Source: Streptomyces sp. Sge12
Lineage (GTDB): Bacteria; Actinomycetota; Actinomycetes; Streptomycetales; Streptomycetaceae
DNA: 64,000 bases
Direction: 5' to 3'
Assembly: GCF_002080455.1 (NCBI RefSeq)
Contig: NZ_CP020555.1
Coordinates: forward strand, 2,852,001 to 2,916,000
Shown: positions 8,369 to 16,077 of the stretch, piece by piece
Layout: each line of letters begins with the position of its first letter
Position numbering within the stretch: position 1 is the stretch's first letter
Position numbers and translations under genes: made by a program
Notes under the pieces: generated by a model
Database searches by the model: none
Told to the model about the DNA's origin: nothing
What the model saw: only the letters and a program-made list of their open reading frames with translations

Positions 8369-9405
8369 GCGGCGGGGAGATCCCGGTACGGGGCGGGGAT
8401 CGGCCCCGGGTACGACACGAGGTCGACGGCGGCATCCCGGAGCAACAGCACGCCCGACCGCACCCGGCTGACGCGGATGCGGAAGACGGCTTTTTGGACT
8501 CGGCGGAGCGACGGGCGGGCCCTATGAGCGAGAACCAGCAGGAACAGCCACAACCATCCCGGCCGACCGAGGCCACGGCCCCGGCGGCGCCGGTGGTTCC
8601 GGCAGTGCCGGCGGCGCCGGTGTTCCCGGTGACCCCGGCCCTGCCGGATCCGCGCGACCGCAGTGGCGCGCGGGCGCTGTTCATCGAACTGCGGGCACTG
8701 CCCGACGGTTCGGTGGAGAAGGCGGAGCTGCGCAACCGGCTGGTACGGATGCACCTGCCGCTGGTGGAACACCTGGCGCGGCGCTTCCGCAACCGCGGTG
8801 AGCCGCTGGACGACCTGACGCAGGTCGCGACCATCGGCCTCATCAAGTCGGTGGACCGGTTCGACCCGGACCGCGGGGTCGAGTTCTCCACGTACGCCAC
8901 GCCCACGGTGGTCGGCGAGATCAAGCGCCACTTCCGCGACAAGGGCTGGGCGGTCCGGGTGCCGCGTCGCCTGCAGGAGCTGCGGCTCTCGCTGACGACG
9001 GCCACGGCCGAACTGTCCCAGCAGCACGGCCGCTCCCCGACGGTGCACGAACTGGCCGAGCGGCTGGGGATCTCCGAGGAGGAGGTGCTGGAGGGGCTGG
9101 AATCGGCCAATGCCTACAGCACGCTCTCGCTCGACGTCCCGGACACCGACGACGAGTCGCCGGCGGTCGCGGACACCCTGGGCGCGGAGGACGAGGCCCT
9201 GGAGGGCGTCGAGTACCGCGAGTCCCTCAAGCCGCTGCTGGAGGGCCTGCCCCCGCGGGAGAAGCGGATCCTGCTGCTTCGCTTCTTCGGCAACATGACC
9301 CAGTCGCAGATCGCCCAGGAGGTCGGCATCTCCCAGATGCACGTCTCCCGGCTGCTGGCCCGCACCCTGGCCCAGCTCCGCGACAAGCTCCTCGTCGAGG
9401 AGTAA
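8365..9405 (+). CDS. sigH: SigB/F/G-family stress sigma factor (SigH-like), long form
   Basis: Sigma-70 regions 2 to 4 are all recognisable: HLPLVEHLARRFRNRGEPLDDLTQVATIGLIKSVDRFDP (region 2), VPRRLQELRL to SPTVHELAERLG (region 3), and ILLLRFFGNMTQSQIAQEVGISQMHVSRLLARTL (region 4 HTH). From GTG 8365 the product is 346 residues. This start overlaps the prsH stop (GTGA), and the first 53 codons have moderately high GC3, so they look coding. A shorter 293-residue form could start at ATG 8524, but that ATG has a poor Shine-Dalgarno. An Ala/Pro/Val-rich segment precedes region 2. The SigH name rests on synteny recalled from S. coelicolor. Confidence 0.88.
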   Translation: MSGGEIPVRGGDRPRVRHEVDGGIPEQQHARPHPADADAEDGFLDSAERRAGPMSENQQEQPQPSRPTEATAPAAPVVPAVPAAPVFPVTPALPDPRDRSGARALFIELRALPDGSVEKAELRNRLVRMHLPLVEHLARRFRNRGEPLDDLTQVATIGLIKSVDRFDPDRGVEFSTYATPTVVGEIKRHFRDKGWAVRVPRRLQELRLSLTTATAELSQQHGRSPTVHELAERLGISEEEVLEGLESANAYSTLSLDVPDTDDESPAVADTLGAEDEALEGVEYRESLKPLLEGLPPREKRILLLRFFGNMTQSQIAQEVGISQMHVSRLLARTLAQLRDKLLVEE

Positions 9406-9454
9406 CGGGCAGCGGGCAGCGGGGCTCGGCGGCGGGGAAGAACCGGACGACCGG

Positions 9455-9916
9455 CTATCGGGCCTGTTCCCCGGGCCCGATACCGAGAGCCTCGGTCGCC
9501 GTCGGGTTCACCAGGAGCGCCACGACGGCCACCGCGGCCAGGGCCAGCGCCACGGCGGCGGCGATCATCGCGCCGCCGGTGCTGTACAGGGTCCAGGCCA
9601 CCGGCAGCGCCATCAGCTGGGTGATCAGCGCCGGGCCGCGGCTCCAGCGCCGGCCCAGGCGCAGCCCCCGGGCAGCGATCAGCGGCAGTGCGGCGAGTGC
9701 GAGCAGGGTGATCCCGCCCGTCTCGGCCTGCTGCGGGGAGTCGGGGTCGCCGGCGATCCCCACGAACAGCATGTAGAGCCCGAGGCCGGCCAGCGCCAGG
9801 CCCTCCAGGGCGGTGAGCGCGGCGGCCGCGGTCAGCCGGCCGGGCAGCGCGGCGGGCGGGGCCGCGGACGGGTCGGCGGCGGGGGCGGGGGCGTTCGCGG
9901 GCTGCTTCTTACTCAC
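9455..9916 (-). CDS. Small integral membrane protein, four predicted TM segments
   Basis: A 153-residue protein. A short Ala/Pro-rich N-terminus (KKQPANAPAPAADPS) is followed by about four hydrophobic stretches: LTALEGLALAGLGLYMLFVG, GGITLLALAALPLIAARGL, LITQLMALPVAWTLYS, and MIAAAVALALAAVAVVALLV. It ends NPTATEALG. GTG 9916 is the likely start; the frame extends upstream but that part overlaps the opposite-strand kinase gene and reads as a shadow. The function is not recognised. Proteins of this shape are common next to the lipid-kinase gene in Streptomyces, by recollection. Confidence 0.82.
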   Translation of the reverse strand: MSKKQPANAPAPAADPSAAPPAALPGRLTAAAALTALEGLALAGLGLYMLFVGIAGDPDSPQQAETGGITLLALAALPLIAARGLRLGRRWSRGPALITQLMALPVAWTLYSTGGAMIAAAVALALAAVAVVALLVNPTATEALGIGPGEQAR

Positions 9917-10001
9917 CCCAGCAGGGTAGCGGCGCGGCCCCCGGGCCCGGAGGGGACGGGCAGTACGGTCGGCATCGGAGGGGGTGGGTAGTCTGGCGCT
10001 C

Positions 10002-10967
10002 ATGCGTGCACTTCTCGTGGCCAACCCAGCAGCGACGACCACCAGTGCGCGCACGCGCGACGTCCTGACCCACGCCCTGGCCAGCGAGATGAAGCTGGAG
10101 GCGGTCACCACCGAGTACCGCGGGCACGCCCGGGACCTGGGACGGAAGGCGGCGCACGAGGGGCTCGACCTCGTCGTCGCCCTGGGCGGCGACGGCACGG
10201 TCAACGAGGTGGTGAACGGGCTCCTGCACAACGGGCCCGATCCGGAGCGCCTCCCCCGGCTGGCGGTGGTTCCCGGCGGGTCCACCAATGTGTTCGCCCG
10301 CGCGCTGGGGCTGCCCAACGATGCGGTCGAGGCGACCGGAGCCCTCCTGGACGCGCTGCGGGAGCAGCGCGAGCGGACGGTGGGTCTGGGCCTGGCGGCC
10401 GGCACCCCGGGCACCGAGGACGAGTCGGTCCCGGCCCGCTGGTTCACCTTCTGCGCGGGCTTCGGCTTCGACGCCGGCGTGGTGGGCCGGGTGGAGCAGC
10501 AGCGCGAGCGCGGCAAGCGTTCGACCCACGCCCTGTATGTGCGACAGCTGATGCGCCAGTTCTGGGAGGAGCCCAACCGGCGGCACGGCACGGTCACGCT
10601 GGAGCGCCCCGGCGCGGAACCGGTGACCGATCTGGTGCTGTCGATAGTGTGCAATACGTCACCGTGGACGTATCTGGGGAATCGTCCGCTTTACGCCTCC
10701 CCCGAAGCCTCGTTCGATACTGCGCTTGACGTATTGGCACTGAACCGTTTGTCAACTCCGGCCGTCGCCCGGTACGCGACACAGCTCCTGACCTCCACTC
10801 CTGAGCGGGGTCCGCACGGCAAGCACGCGGTGTCTCTGCACGATCTGACCGACTTCACCTTGCATTCGAAGGTTCCGCTTCCCTTCCAGATGGACGGCGA
10901 TCACCTCGGACTGCGGACCAGCGTTCGGTTCACAGGCGTACGCCGTGCACTGCGTGTGATTGTGTGA
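10002..10967 (+). CDS. Diacylglycerol kinase-family lipid kinase
   Basis: A 321-residue protein with a DAGK catalytic domain. LGGDGTVNEVVNG (residues 61-73) is the ATP-binding glycine loop, and VVPGGSTNVFARALGLP is the second signature. Such enzymes phosphorylate diacylglycerol, sphingosine-like bases or related lipids at the membrane; bacterial members range from DgkB to YegS types, and the substrate cannot be told here. ATG 10002 gives the standard start MRALLVANPAA. A weak hairpin (AAGGGCCCAGGGGCCTT) lies just after the stop. Confidence 0.92.
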   Translation: MRALLVANPAATTTSARTRDVLTHALASEMKLEAVTTEYRGHARDLGRKAAHEGLDLVVALGGDGTVNEVVNGLLHNGPDPERLPRLAVVPGGSTNVFARALGLPNDAVEATGALLDALREQRERTVGLGLAAGTPGTEDESVPARWFTFCAGFGFDAGVVGRVEQQRERGKRSTHALYVRQLMRQFWEEPNRRHGTVTLERPGAEPVTDLVLSIVCNTSPWTYLGNRPLYASPEASFDTALDVLALNRLSTPAVARYATQLLTSTPERGPHGKHAVSLHDLTDFTLHSKVPLPFQMDGDHLGLRTSVRFTGVRRALRVIV

Positions 10968-11291
10968 GTAGAAGGGCCCAGGGGCCTTTCAGTCGAACGT
11001 TTACACGCCGGTCCACCCTCACGATGTAGGGCTGTGACCTAGTCGACACCGACGAATCAAAAAAAACTTTCCGGAAGGGGTTGTATCCCCGTCCGAGGTT
11101 TGCGAATCTCTTCATGGCGATCGGGACAGCCCGCAACACCCGGCACCCACACAGACCGCCAGAACCCCTCCACGAATCTCTGATGGATCACCCGCGTGAA
11201 ACCGGGCGGTCACCCTTCCCTCACGGGGGGATTCGTGAAAGCGTTCACATTCACAAGCAACCTGTTCGCAATACAAGGAGATGGAGCAGCC
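10968..11291 (+). promoter_or_regulatory. 324-bp wblE upstream region, no gene seen
   Basis: No coding gene is evident. The stretch is less GC-rich than its surroundings and includes an A-run (about 11059-11066) followed by TTTCCGGAAGG. A clear Shine-Dalgarno (AAGGAG) precedes the wblE ATG. The long leader suggests one or more promoters and a sizeable 5' UTR, but I cannot assign -10/-35 elements with confidence. Confidence 0.5.
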
Positions 11292-11549
11292 ATGGACTGG
11301 CGTCACAACGCCGTTTGTCGTGAGGAAGACCCGGAACTCTTCTTCCCCATCGGCAACACCGGTCCTGCGCTGCTGCAGATCGAGGAAGCCAAGGCCGTCT
11401 GCCGCCGTTGCCCCGTCATGGAGCAGTGCCTGCAGTGGGCGCTCGAGTCCGGTCAGGACTCCGGCGTCTGGGGCGGTCTCAGCGAGGACGAGCGCCGCGC
11501 CATGAAGCGCCGCGCCGCTCGCAACCGGGCGCGCAACGCCAGCGCCTGA
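11292..11549 (+). CDS. wblE: WhiB-family iron-sulfur transcription factor (WblE / WhiB1-like)
   Basis: An 85-residue WhiB-like protein. Four cysteines (C9, C37, C40, C46) match the 4Fe-4S cluster ligands, followed by the GVWGG turn and a basic tail (KRRAARNRARNASA) that binds DNA. WhiB1 of mycobacteria reacts with NO and associates with the principal sigma factor; WblE is its Streptomyces counterpart. The gene is convergent with a PdtaS-like kinase gene, the same pairing as whiB1/pdtaS in M. tuberculosis. ATG 11292 is favoured by AAGGAG about 10 nt upstream. Confidence 0.94.
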   Translation: MDWRHNAVCREEDPELFFPIGNTGPALLQIEEAKAVCRRCPVMEQCLQWALESGQDSGVWGGLSEDERRAMKRRAARNRARNASA

Positions 11550-11613
11550 CAACGACTTTCGAGCCTCGACGCGCAGCGCGTAGTACCGAACAAGCGCTCA
11601 GCAACGTGCTCTT

Positions 11614-11646
11614 GAGCCCCGGACCGAAGCATTCGGTCCGGGGCTC
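11614..11646. terminator. Bidirectional terminator between wblE and the kinase gene
   Basis: A perfect 15-bp inverted repeat (arms 11614-11628 and 11632-11646, GAGCCCCGGACCGAA and its complement) with a 3-nt loop, placed between two convergent genes. Confidence 0.85.
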
Positions 11647-11697
11647 AGTGCTGTGCGGGCGCCACGCAGAGCGTCACGCTGAGTTACGGACCGGCTG

Positions 11698-13167
11698 CTA
11701 CTTCTGCGGGGTGGACGGGATGTCCAGGACGACCTTGGTGCCGCGCGGCTCGGCCCGGACCATGTCGAAGGTGCCGCCGAGCTCCCCCTCCACGAGGGTC
11801 CGTACGATCTGCAGCCCGAGGTTGCCGGCCCGCTGAGGATCGAATCCCTCGGGCAGACCGCTGCCGTCGTCGAGCACGGTGATCAGCAGCCGGCCGTCGG
11901 TGCGACCGGTTCCGGAGCGGATCGCGGCCACCTCCACGGTCCCCCGCTCCCCCTGGGCGAAGGCGTGCTCCAGGGCGTTCTGGAGGATCTCGGTCAGCAC
12001 CATCGACAGCGGAGTGGCGACCTCCGCGTCCAGGATCCCGAACCTGCCGGTACGCCGGCAGTCGACCCTGCCCGGCGAGATCTCCGAGACCATCGCGATG
12101 ACGCGGTCGGCGATCTCGTCGAACTCGACCCGCTCGTCGAGGTTCTGAGAGAGCGTCTCGTGCACGATCGCGATCGATCCGACACGGCGCACGGCCTCGT
12201 TGAGCGCCTCACGCCCCTGTGCGGAATCCATCCGGCGGGACTGGAGCCGCAACAGTGCGGCCACGGTCTGGAGGTTGTTCTTCACCCGGTGGTGGATCTC
12301 CCGGATGGTCGCGTCCTTGGTGATCAATTCACGTTCGCGACGTCGCAGTTCCGTGACGTCGCGGCACAGCACCAGGGAGCCGATCCGGGTGCCCTTCGGC
12401 TTGAGCGGGATGGTGCGCAGCTGGATGACCCCGCTGTTGCCCTCGACCTCGGTCTCCCGGGGGGCCCAGCCGCTGGCGAGTTTGACCAGGGCCTCGTCCA
12501 CCGGCCCGCGGGAGGGCGCGAGTTCGGCGGTGGTGTTGCCCAGGTGCTGGCCGACGAGGTCGGAGGCGAGGCCGAGCCGGTGGTAGGCGGAGAGCGCGTT
12601 CGGCGAGGCGTAGGTGACCACGCCCTCGGCGTCGAGGCGGATGAGGCCGTCCCCGACGCGCGGGGAGGCGTCCATGTCGACCTGCTGGCCGGGGAACGGG
12701 AAGGAGCCCGCCGCGATCATCTGGGCCAGGTCGGAGGCGGACTGGAGGTAGGTCAGCTCCAGCCGGCTCGGTGTACGCACAGTGAGCAGATTGGTGTTGC
12801 GCGCGATCACGCCCAGGACCCGGCCCTCGCGGCGGACGGGGATCGACTCGACGCGGACCGGCACCTCCTCGCGCCACTCCGGGTCGCCCTCGCGCACGAT
12901 CCGGCCCTCGTCGAGCGCGGCGTCCAGCAGCGGCCGGCGGCCGCGCGGCACCAGGTGGCCGACCATGTCGTCCTGGTACGAGGTGGGACCGGTGTTCGGG
13001 CGCATCTGGGCGACCGAGACGTACCGCGTGCCGTCGAGGGTGGGCACCCACAGCACGAGGTCGGCGAAGGACAGGTCGGAGAGCAGTTGCCACTCCGAGA
13101 CCAGCAGGTGGAGCCACTCCAGGTCGGTTTCACCGAGAGCGGTGTGCTGGCGTACGAGGTCGTTCAT
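11698..13167 (-). CDS. Sensor histidine kinase, PdtaS type (GAF-PAS-HisKA_2-HATPase)
   Basis: A 489-residue soluble kinase. The N-terminal part (about 1-150) resembles the PdtaS GAF domain (LHLLVSEWQLLSDLSFADLVLWVP), then a PAS-like region (about 165-280, GDGLIRLDAEGVVTYASPNALSAYHRLG), then the HisKA_2 dimerisation helix with the phospho-acceptor in EIHHRVKNNLQTVAALL, and a HATPase (LTEILQNALEHAF, LDDGSGLPEGF). No TM segments are seen. PdtaS-PdtaR in mycobacteria responds to NO/copper and acts on RNA through an ANTAR regulator; no ANTAR partner lies in this window. The start is ATG 13167, with CCTCC-like spacing consistent with the family start MNDLVRQHTALG. Confidence 0.9.
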   Translation of the reverse strand: MNDLVRQHTALGETDLEWLHLLVSEWQLLSDLSFADLVLWVPTLDGTRYVSVAQMRPNTGPTSYQDDMVGHLVPRGRRPLLDAALDEGRIVREGDPEWREEVPVRVESIPVRREGRVLGVIARNTNLLTVRTPSRLELTYLQSASDLAQMIAAGSFPFPGQQVDMDASPRVGDGLIRLDAEGVVTYASPNALSAYHRLGLASDLVGQHLGNTTAELAPSRGPVDEALVKLASGWAPRETEVEGNSGVIQLRTIPLKPKGTRIGSLVLCRDVTELRRRERELITKDATIREIHHRVKNNLQTVAALLRLQSRRMDSAQGREALNEAVRRVGSIAIVHETLSQNLDERVEFDEIADRVIAMVSEISPGRVDCRRTGRFGILDAEVATPLSMVLTEILQNALEHAFAQGERGTVEVAAIRSGTGRTDGRLLITVLDDGSGLPEGFDPQRAGNLGLQIVRTLVEGELGGTFDMVRAEPRGTKVVLDIPSTPQK

Positions 13168-13585
13168 GGAGGGCACGTGGCGAGCGTACCCCGGGTACGC
13201 GCCATGACTTTGCCCACGACAGTACTCAGGAGTATCCAAGCGGGGCGCGAGCCGCGTACTGTTGGAGGAAGTGACGGGTTTCCGGGCCCTGTCATTGGAT
13301 GGACAGAACAGAATGGTCTAGTCCACAATTGATGGAAGAACCTCCGCCCTCCCCGCACAGGAGGACGGATCGAGGTAAGCCGCGCGCTCTGCCCTGACCG
13401 CGCAGGCACCTCCACCGGCCGTCGGGAACCGCACACCTGTCGGCCGTAAGTACTCCGGGCTACGGTGCCGGGCGGGTCGAGGGTCCCGTTCTGCACCGTG
13501 GCCCAGAGGAACTCCCCCCGCGGGACCGCGGAGGGAATGCGGGGCGGAAAGCCCCCCCGGCCGCACTCGGCCGCACCGCACCGGC
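13168..13585. other. 418-bp intergenic region upstream of the kinase
   Basis: No convincing gene is present; short frames on both strands have poor codon use. It holds a DasR-like site (13314-13325) and presumably the kinase promoter. Several GC-rich short inverted repeats lie near 13520-13585, but none forms a clear terminator for the TetR gene. Confidence 0.5.
13312..13327. promoter_or_regulatory. Candidate DasR-responsive element (dre)
   Basis: The core TGGTCTAGTCCA differs at one position from the palindromic DasR consensus TGGTCTAGACCA. It lies about 150 bp upstream of the PdtaS-like kinase start. Its resemblance to the sites upstream of nagB and dasA in this window is close. No amino-sugar gene is adjacent, so its role is only inferred. 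Confidence 0.55.
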
Positions 13586-14185
13586 CTATCGGGCCTCGGG
13601 CCAGGCCAGCAGGGCCCGCTCCGCCACCGCTTCCAGCTCTTCCCGGGTCGCCCCGTCGCGCGACTGCTGCGACATCCCCTGGAGCACCGCCCCCGCGTAC
13701 CGGGCCAGCGCCCGCGCGTCGGTGTCGGCCGGCAGCTCCCCCGTGGCCATGTCGGCCCGGATCCGGCTCTCGAACATCTCCAGGCCGGCGTTGCGCCGCT
13801 CGCGCAGCGCCTGTGCCACCTCCTGCGAGGTGGTGTTGGTCGCGGCGCTGATCACCATGCAGCCCCGCGGGTGGGCCGGGTCGGTGTAGATCTCGGCGGC
13901 CTCGCGCAGGATGCGGGCGACGGCCGCCCCTGCGGTGGGCTCCTCGGCGAGCGCCACCCCCGCGAAGTCCGCGTACCGGCCCCCGTAGACCCCCACGACC
14001 TCATCGAAGAGCGTGCGCTTGTCGCCGAAGGCCGCGTAGAGGCTGGGGGCGCTGATGCCGAGCGAGGCGGTCAGGTCGGCGATGGAGGTCGCCTCGTAGC
14101 CGTGCTCCCAGAAGGCGAGCATCGCCTTGTCGAGGGCGGCGTCGCGGTCGAAGGAACGGGGCCTGCCGCGCTGTCCTGTCACCAT
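13586..14185 (-). CDS. TetR-family transcriptional regulator
   Basis: A 199-residue TetR regulator. The N-terminal HTH spans residues about 10-55 (ALDKAMLAFWEHGYEATSIADLTASLGISAPSLYAAFGDKRTLF). The ligand domain begins near residue 60 and contains ARILREAAEIYTDPAHPRGCMV, seen in regulators next to SDR-type enzymes. It is divergent from the SDR gene across 84 bp that contains two TAGCG-type repeats, so it probably represses itself and the SDR gene. The effector is unknown. Confidence 0.9.
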   Translation of the reverse strand: MVTGQRGRPRSFDRDAALDKAMLAFWEHGYEATSIADLTASLGISAPSLYAAFGDKRTLFDEVVGVYGGRYADFAGVALAEEPTAGAAVARILREAAEIYTDPAHPRGCMVISAATNTTSQEVAQALRERRNAGLEMFESRIRADMATGELPADTDARALARYAGAVLQGMSQQSRDGATREELEAVAERALLAWPEAR

Positions 14186-14197
14186 GCCCGCATTCTA

Positions 14198-14245
14198 TAG
14201 CGCTCGCTAGGGAATCTGGTACGTTCCTTTCTGTAGCGACCACTA
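14198..14245. promoter_or_regulatory. Candidate TetR operators between divergent TetR and SDR genes
   Basis: A perfect short palindrome TAGCG-CT-CGCTA (14198-14209) and a related imperfect copy TAGCG-AC-CACTA (14234-14245), centres 36 bp apart, lie between the divergent starts. The AT-richer stretch between them probably holds the promoters. Confidence 0.65.
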
Positions 14246-14269
14246 GCAATTACTGGAGGGGGGCGCGTC

Positions 14270-15031
14270 ATGGGCGTGCTCGAGGGGAAGACGGCACTGG
14301 TCACCGGCGGCAGCCGGGGCATCGGACGGGCGGTGGCCGAGCGGCTGGCGCGGGACGGGGCCCTGGTCGCGGTGCACTACGGCCGGGACGCGGCGGCGGC
14401 ACAGGAGACCGTCGAGGCGATCGGGGCGGCCGGCGGACGGGCCTTCGCCATCGGGGCGGAGCTCGGCGTCCCCGGTGACGCACGGGCCCTGTGGGCGGCG
14501 TACGCGGCCCATCCCGCGCACACCGAGGGGGTGGACGTCCTGGTCAACAACGCCGGGGGCGCGGCCTTCGCGGGGATCGCGGAGACCGACGAGGAGACGT
14601 ACGACCGGGCCCACGCGCTCAACGCCAGGGCGCCGTTCTTCGTGATCAGGTACGGGCTGGAGCGGCTGCGGGACGGGGGCCGGATCGTGAACGTGACCGG
14701 CACCCCGGACATCGCCCTGCCGGCCATCCTGGCCACGATCACGGCGAAGGGCGCGGTGAACGCGCTGACCCGGTCGCTGGCCGCCGAACTGGCCCCGCGC
14801 GGGATCACGGTGAACTCGGTGGGCCCGGGCATCACCGAGACCGACCTCAACGCGGACCTCCTCGCGGACGAGGCGACCCGGGCGCACCTGGCCGCCCGCT
14901 CCGTCTTCCACCGCGTGGGCACGGCGCCGGAGGTCGCCGACGTGGTGGCCTTCCTCGCCTCGCCCGACTCCCGCTGGGTCACCGGACAGCACCTGGACGC
15001 GACGGGAGGCCTCCAGCTGGCCCTGCTCTGA
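14270..15031 (+). CDS. Short-chain dehydrogenase-like protein with altered active site
   Basis: A 253-residue classical SDR fold: cofactor motif TGGSRGIGR (residues 12-20), NNAG (93-96), conserved Asn118 and Lys160, and C-terminal GVTG-like DATGG. However, the catalytic Tyr is replaced by Thr156 (four residues before Lys160), and the usual Ser position is Thr143. This was checked codon by codon. The protein may have lost normal oxidoreductase chemistry or use other residues. It is divergent from and probably controlled by the TetR gene. The ATG follows GGAGGGGGGCG. Confidence 0.88.
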   Translation: MGVLEGKTALVTGGSRGIGRAVAERLARDGALVAVHYGRDAAAAQETVEAIGAAGGRAFAIGAELGVPGDARALWAAYAAHPAHTEGVDVLVNNAGGAAFAGIAETDEETYDRAHALNARAPFFVIRYGLERLRDGGRIVNVTGTPDIALPAILATITAKGAVNALTRSLAAELAPRGITVNSVGPGITETDLNADLLADEATRAHLAARSVFHRVGTAPEVADVVAFLASPDSRWVTGQHLDATGGLQLALL

Positions 15032-15153
15032 GCCCGGCTCCCGGGCCCGGCCCGCCGCGCTCCGCAGCCCGGAGCACCGGCGGGCCGGACGCCCGGATCC
15101 GGACCACCATGGATATCGGCGAGACCCCCGCCGTACGCGCCGGCCTCTGCTAG

Positions 15154-15169
15154 ATTGGTCTATACCACA
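15154..15169. promoter_or_regulatory. DasR-responsive element upstream of nagB
   Basis: ATTGGTCTATACCACA matches the dre consensus with one change in the 12-bp core (TGGTCTATACCA). It ends 29 bp before the nagB start, a typical repressor position. Confidence 0.88.
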
Positions 15170-15197
15170 CCACTCACTCCAGATCGGCAGGCCCCGC

Positions 15198-15983
15198 GTG
15201 GAAGTTGTCATCGTCCCGGACGCCAAGGCAGGCGGCGAGCTCATCGCGGAGGCCATGGCCGCCCTGGTGCGCCGCAAGCCCGACGCCCTGCTCGGCGTGG
15301 CGACCGGCTCTACCCCGCTGCCCATCTACGAAGCCCTCGCCGCCAAGGTCCGGGCCGGACAGGTCGACGCCTCCGGGGCGCGGATCTGCCAGCTCGACGA
15401 GTACGTCGGCCTGCCGGCCGGGCACCCCGAGTCCTACCGCGCGGTGGTGCTGCGCGAGGTCGTCGAGCCCCTGGGCCTGTCCGAGGCCTCCTTCATGGGC
15501 CCCGACGGCTCCGCGGAGGACATCGTCGGCGCGTGCGAGGCCTACGACCGTGCCCTGGCCGAGGCCGGCGGCGTCGACCTCCAGCTCCTGGGCATCGGCA
15601 CCGACGGCCACATCGGCTTCAACGAGCCGTGCTCCTCGCTCGCCTCCCGCACCCGGATCAAGACGCTGACCGAGCAGACCCGCGTGGACAACGCGCGCTT
15701 CTTCGACAACGACCTGGACCAGGTGCCGCACCACGTCATCACCCAGGGCATCGGCACCATCCTCGACGCCCGCCACCTGGTCCTGCTGGCCACCGGCGAG
15801 GGCAAGGCCGAGGCGGTCGCGCAGACCGTCGAGGGCCCGCTGTCCGCGCTGGTGCCGGCCTCCGCGCTGCAACTGCACCGGCACGCCACGGTGGTCGTGG
15901 ACGAGGCGGCCGCCTCGAAGCTGAAGCTGGCCGACTACTTCCGCCACACCTACGCCAACAAGCCGTCCTGGCAGGGGCTGTAG
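15198..15983 (+). CDS. nagB: Glucosamine-6-phosphate deaminase
   Basis: A 261-residue NagB. It converts glucosamine-6-phosphate to fructose-6-phosphate and ammonia in the cytoplasm. Family motifs are present: GVATGSTPLPIYE (phosphate loop), QLDEYVGLP (catalytic Asp region), and LGIGTDGHIGFNEP (His/Glu relay). The length is normal. A DasR-type site lies just upstream. Because glucosamine-6-phosphate is the effector that removes DasR from DNA, NagB would both feed glycolysis and reset the regulon. GTG 15198 gives the usual start VEVVIVPDA. Confidence 0.96.
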   Translation: MEVVIVPDAKAGGELIAEAMAALVRRKPDALLGVATGSTPLPIYEALAAKVRAGQVDASGARICQLDEYVGLPAGHPESYRAVVLREVVEPLGLSEASFMGPDGSAEDIVGACEAYDRALAEAGGVDLQLLGIGTDGHIGFNEPCSSLASRTRIKTLTEQTRVDNARFFDNDLDQVPHHVITQGIGTILDARHLVLLATGEGKAEAVAQTVEGPLSALVPASALQLHRHATVVVDEAAASKLKLADYFRHTYANKPSWQGL

Positions 15984-15996
15984 CCGCACCGGCACA

Positions 15997-16037
15997 CCGA
16001 AGGGCCTGGTCCCCCCCTGCGGGGCCAGGCCCTTCGG
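15997..16037. terminator. Bidirectional terminator between nagB and the GH3 gene
   Basis: A long hairpin with arms 15997-16014 and 16021-16037 (CGAAGGGCCTGG and complement) and one bulged base, placed between convergent genes. Confidence 0.85.
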
Positions 16038-16077
16038 CATGTGCGGGCTCGTCCGGCCGTCCGGCGTTACCGCAGGG

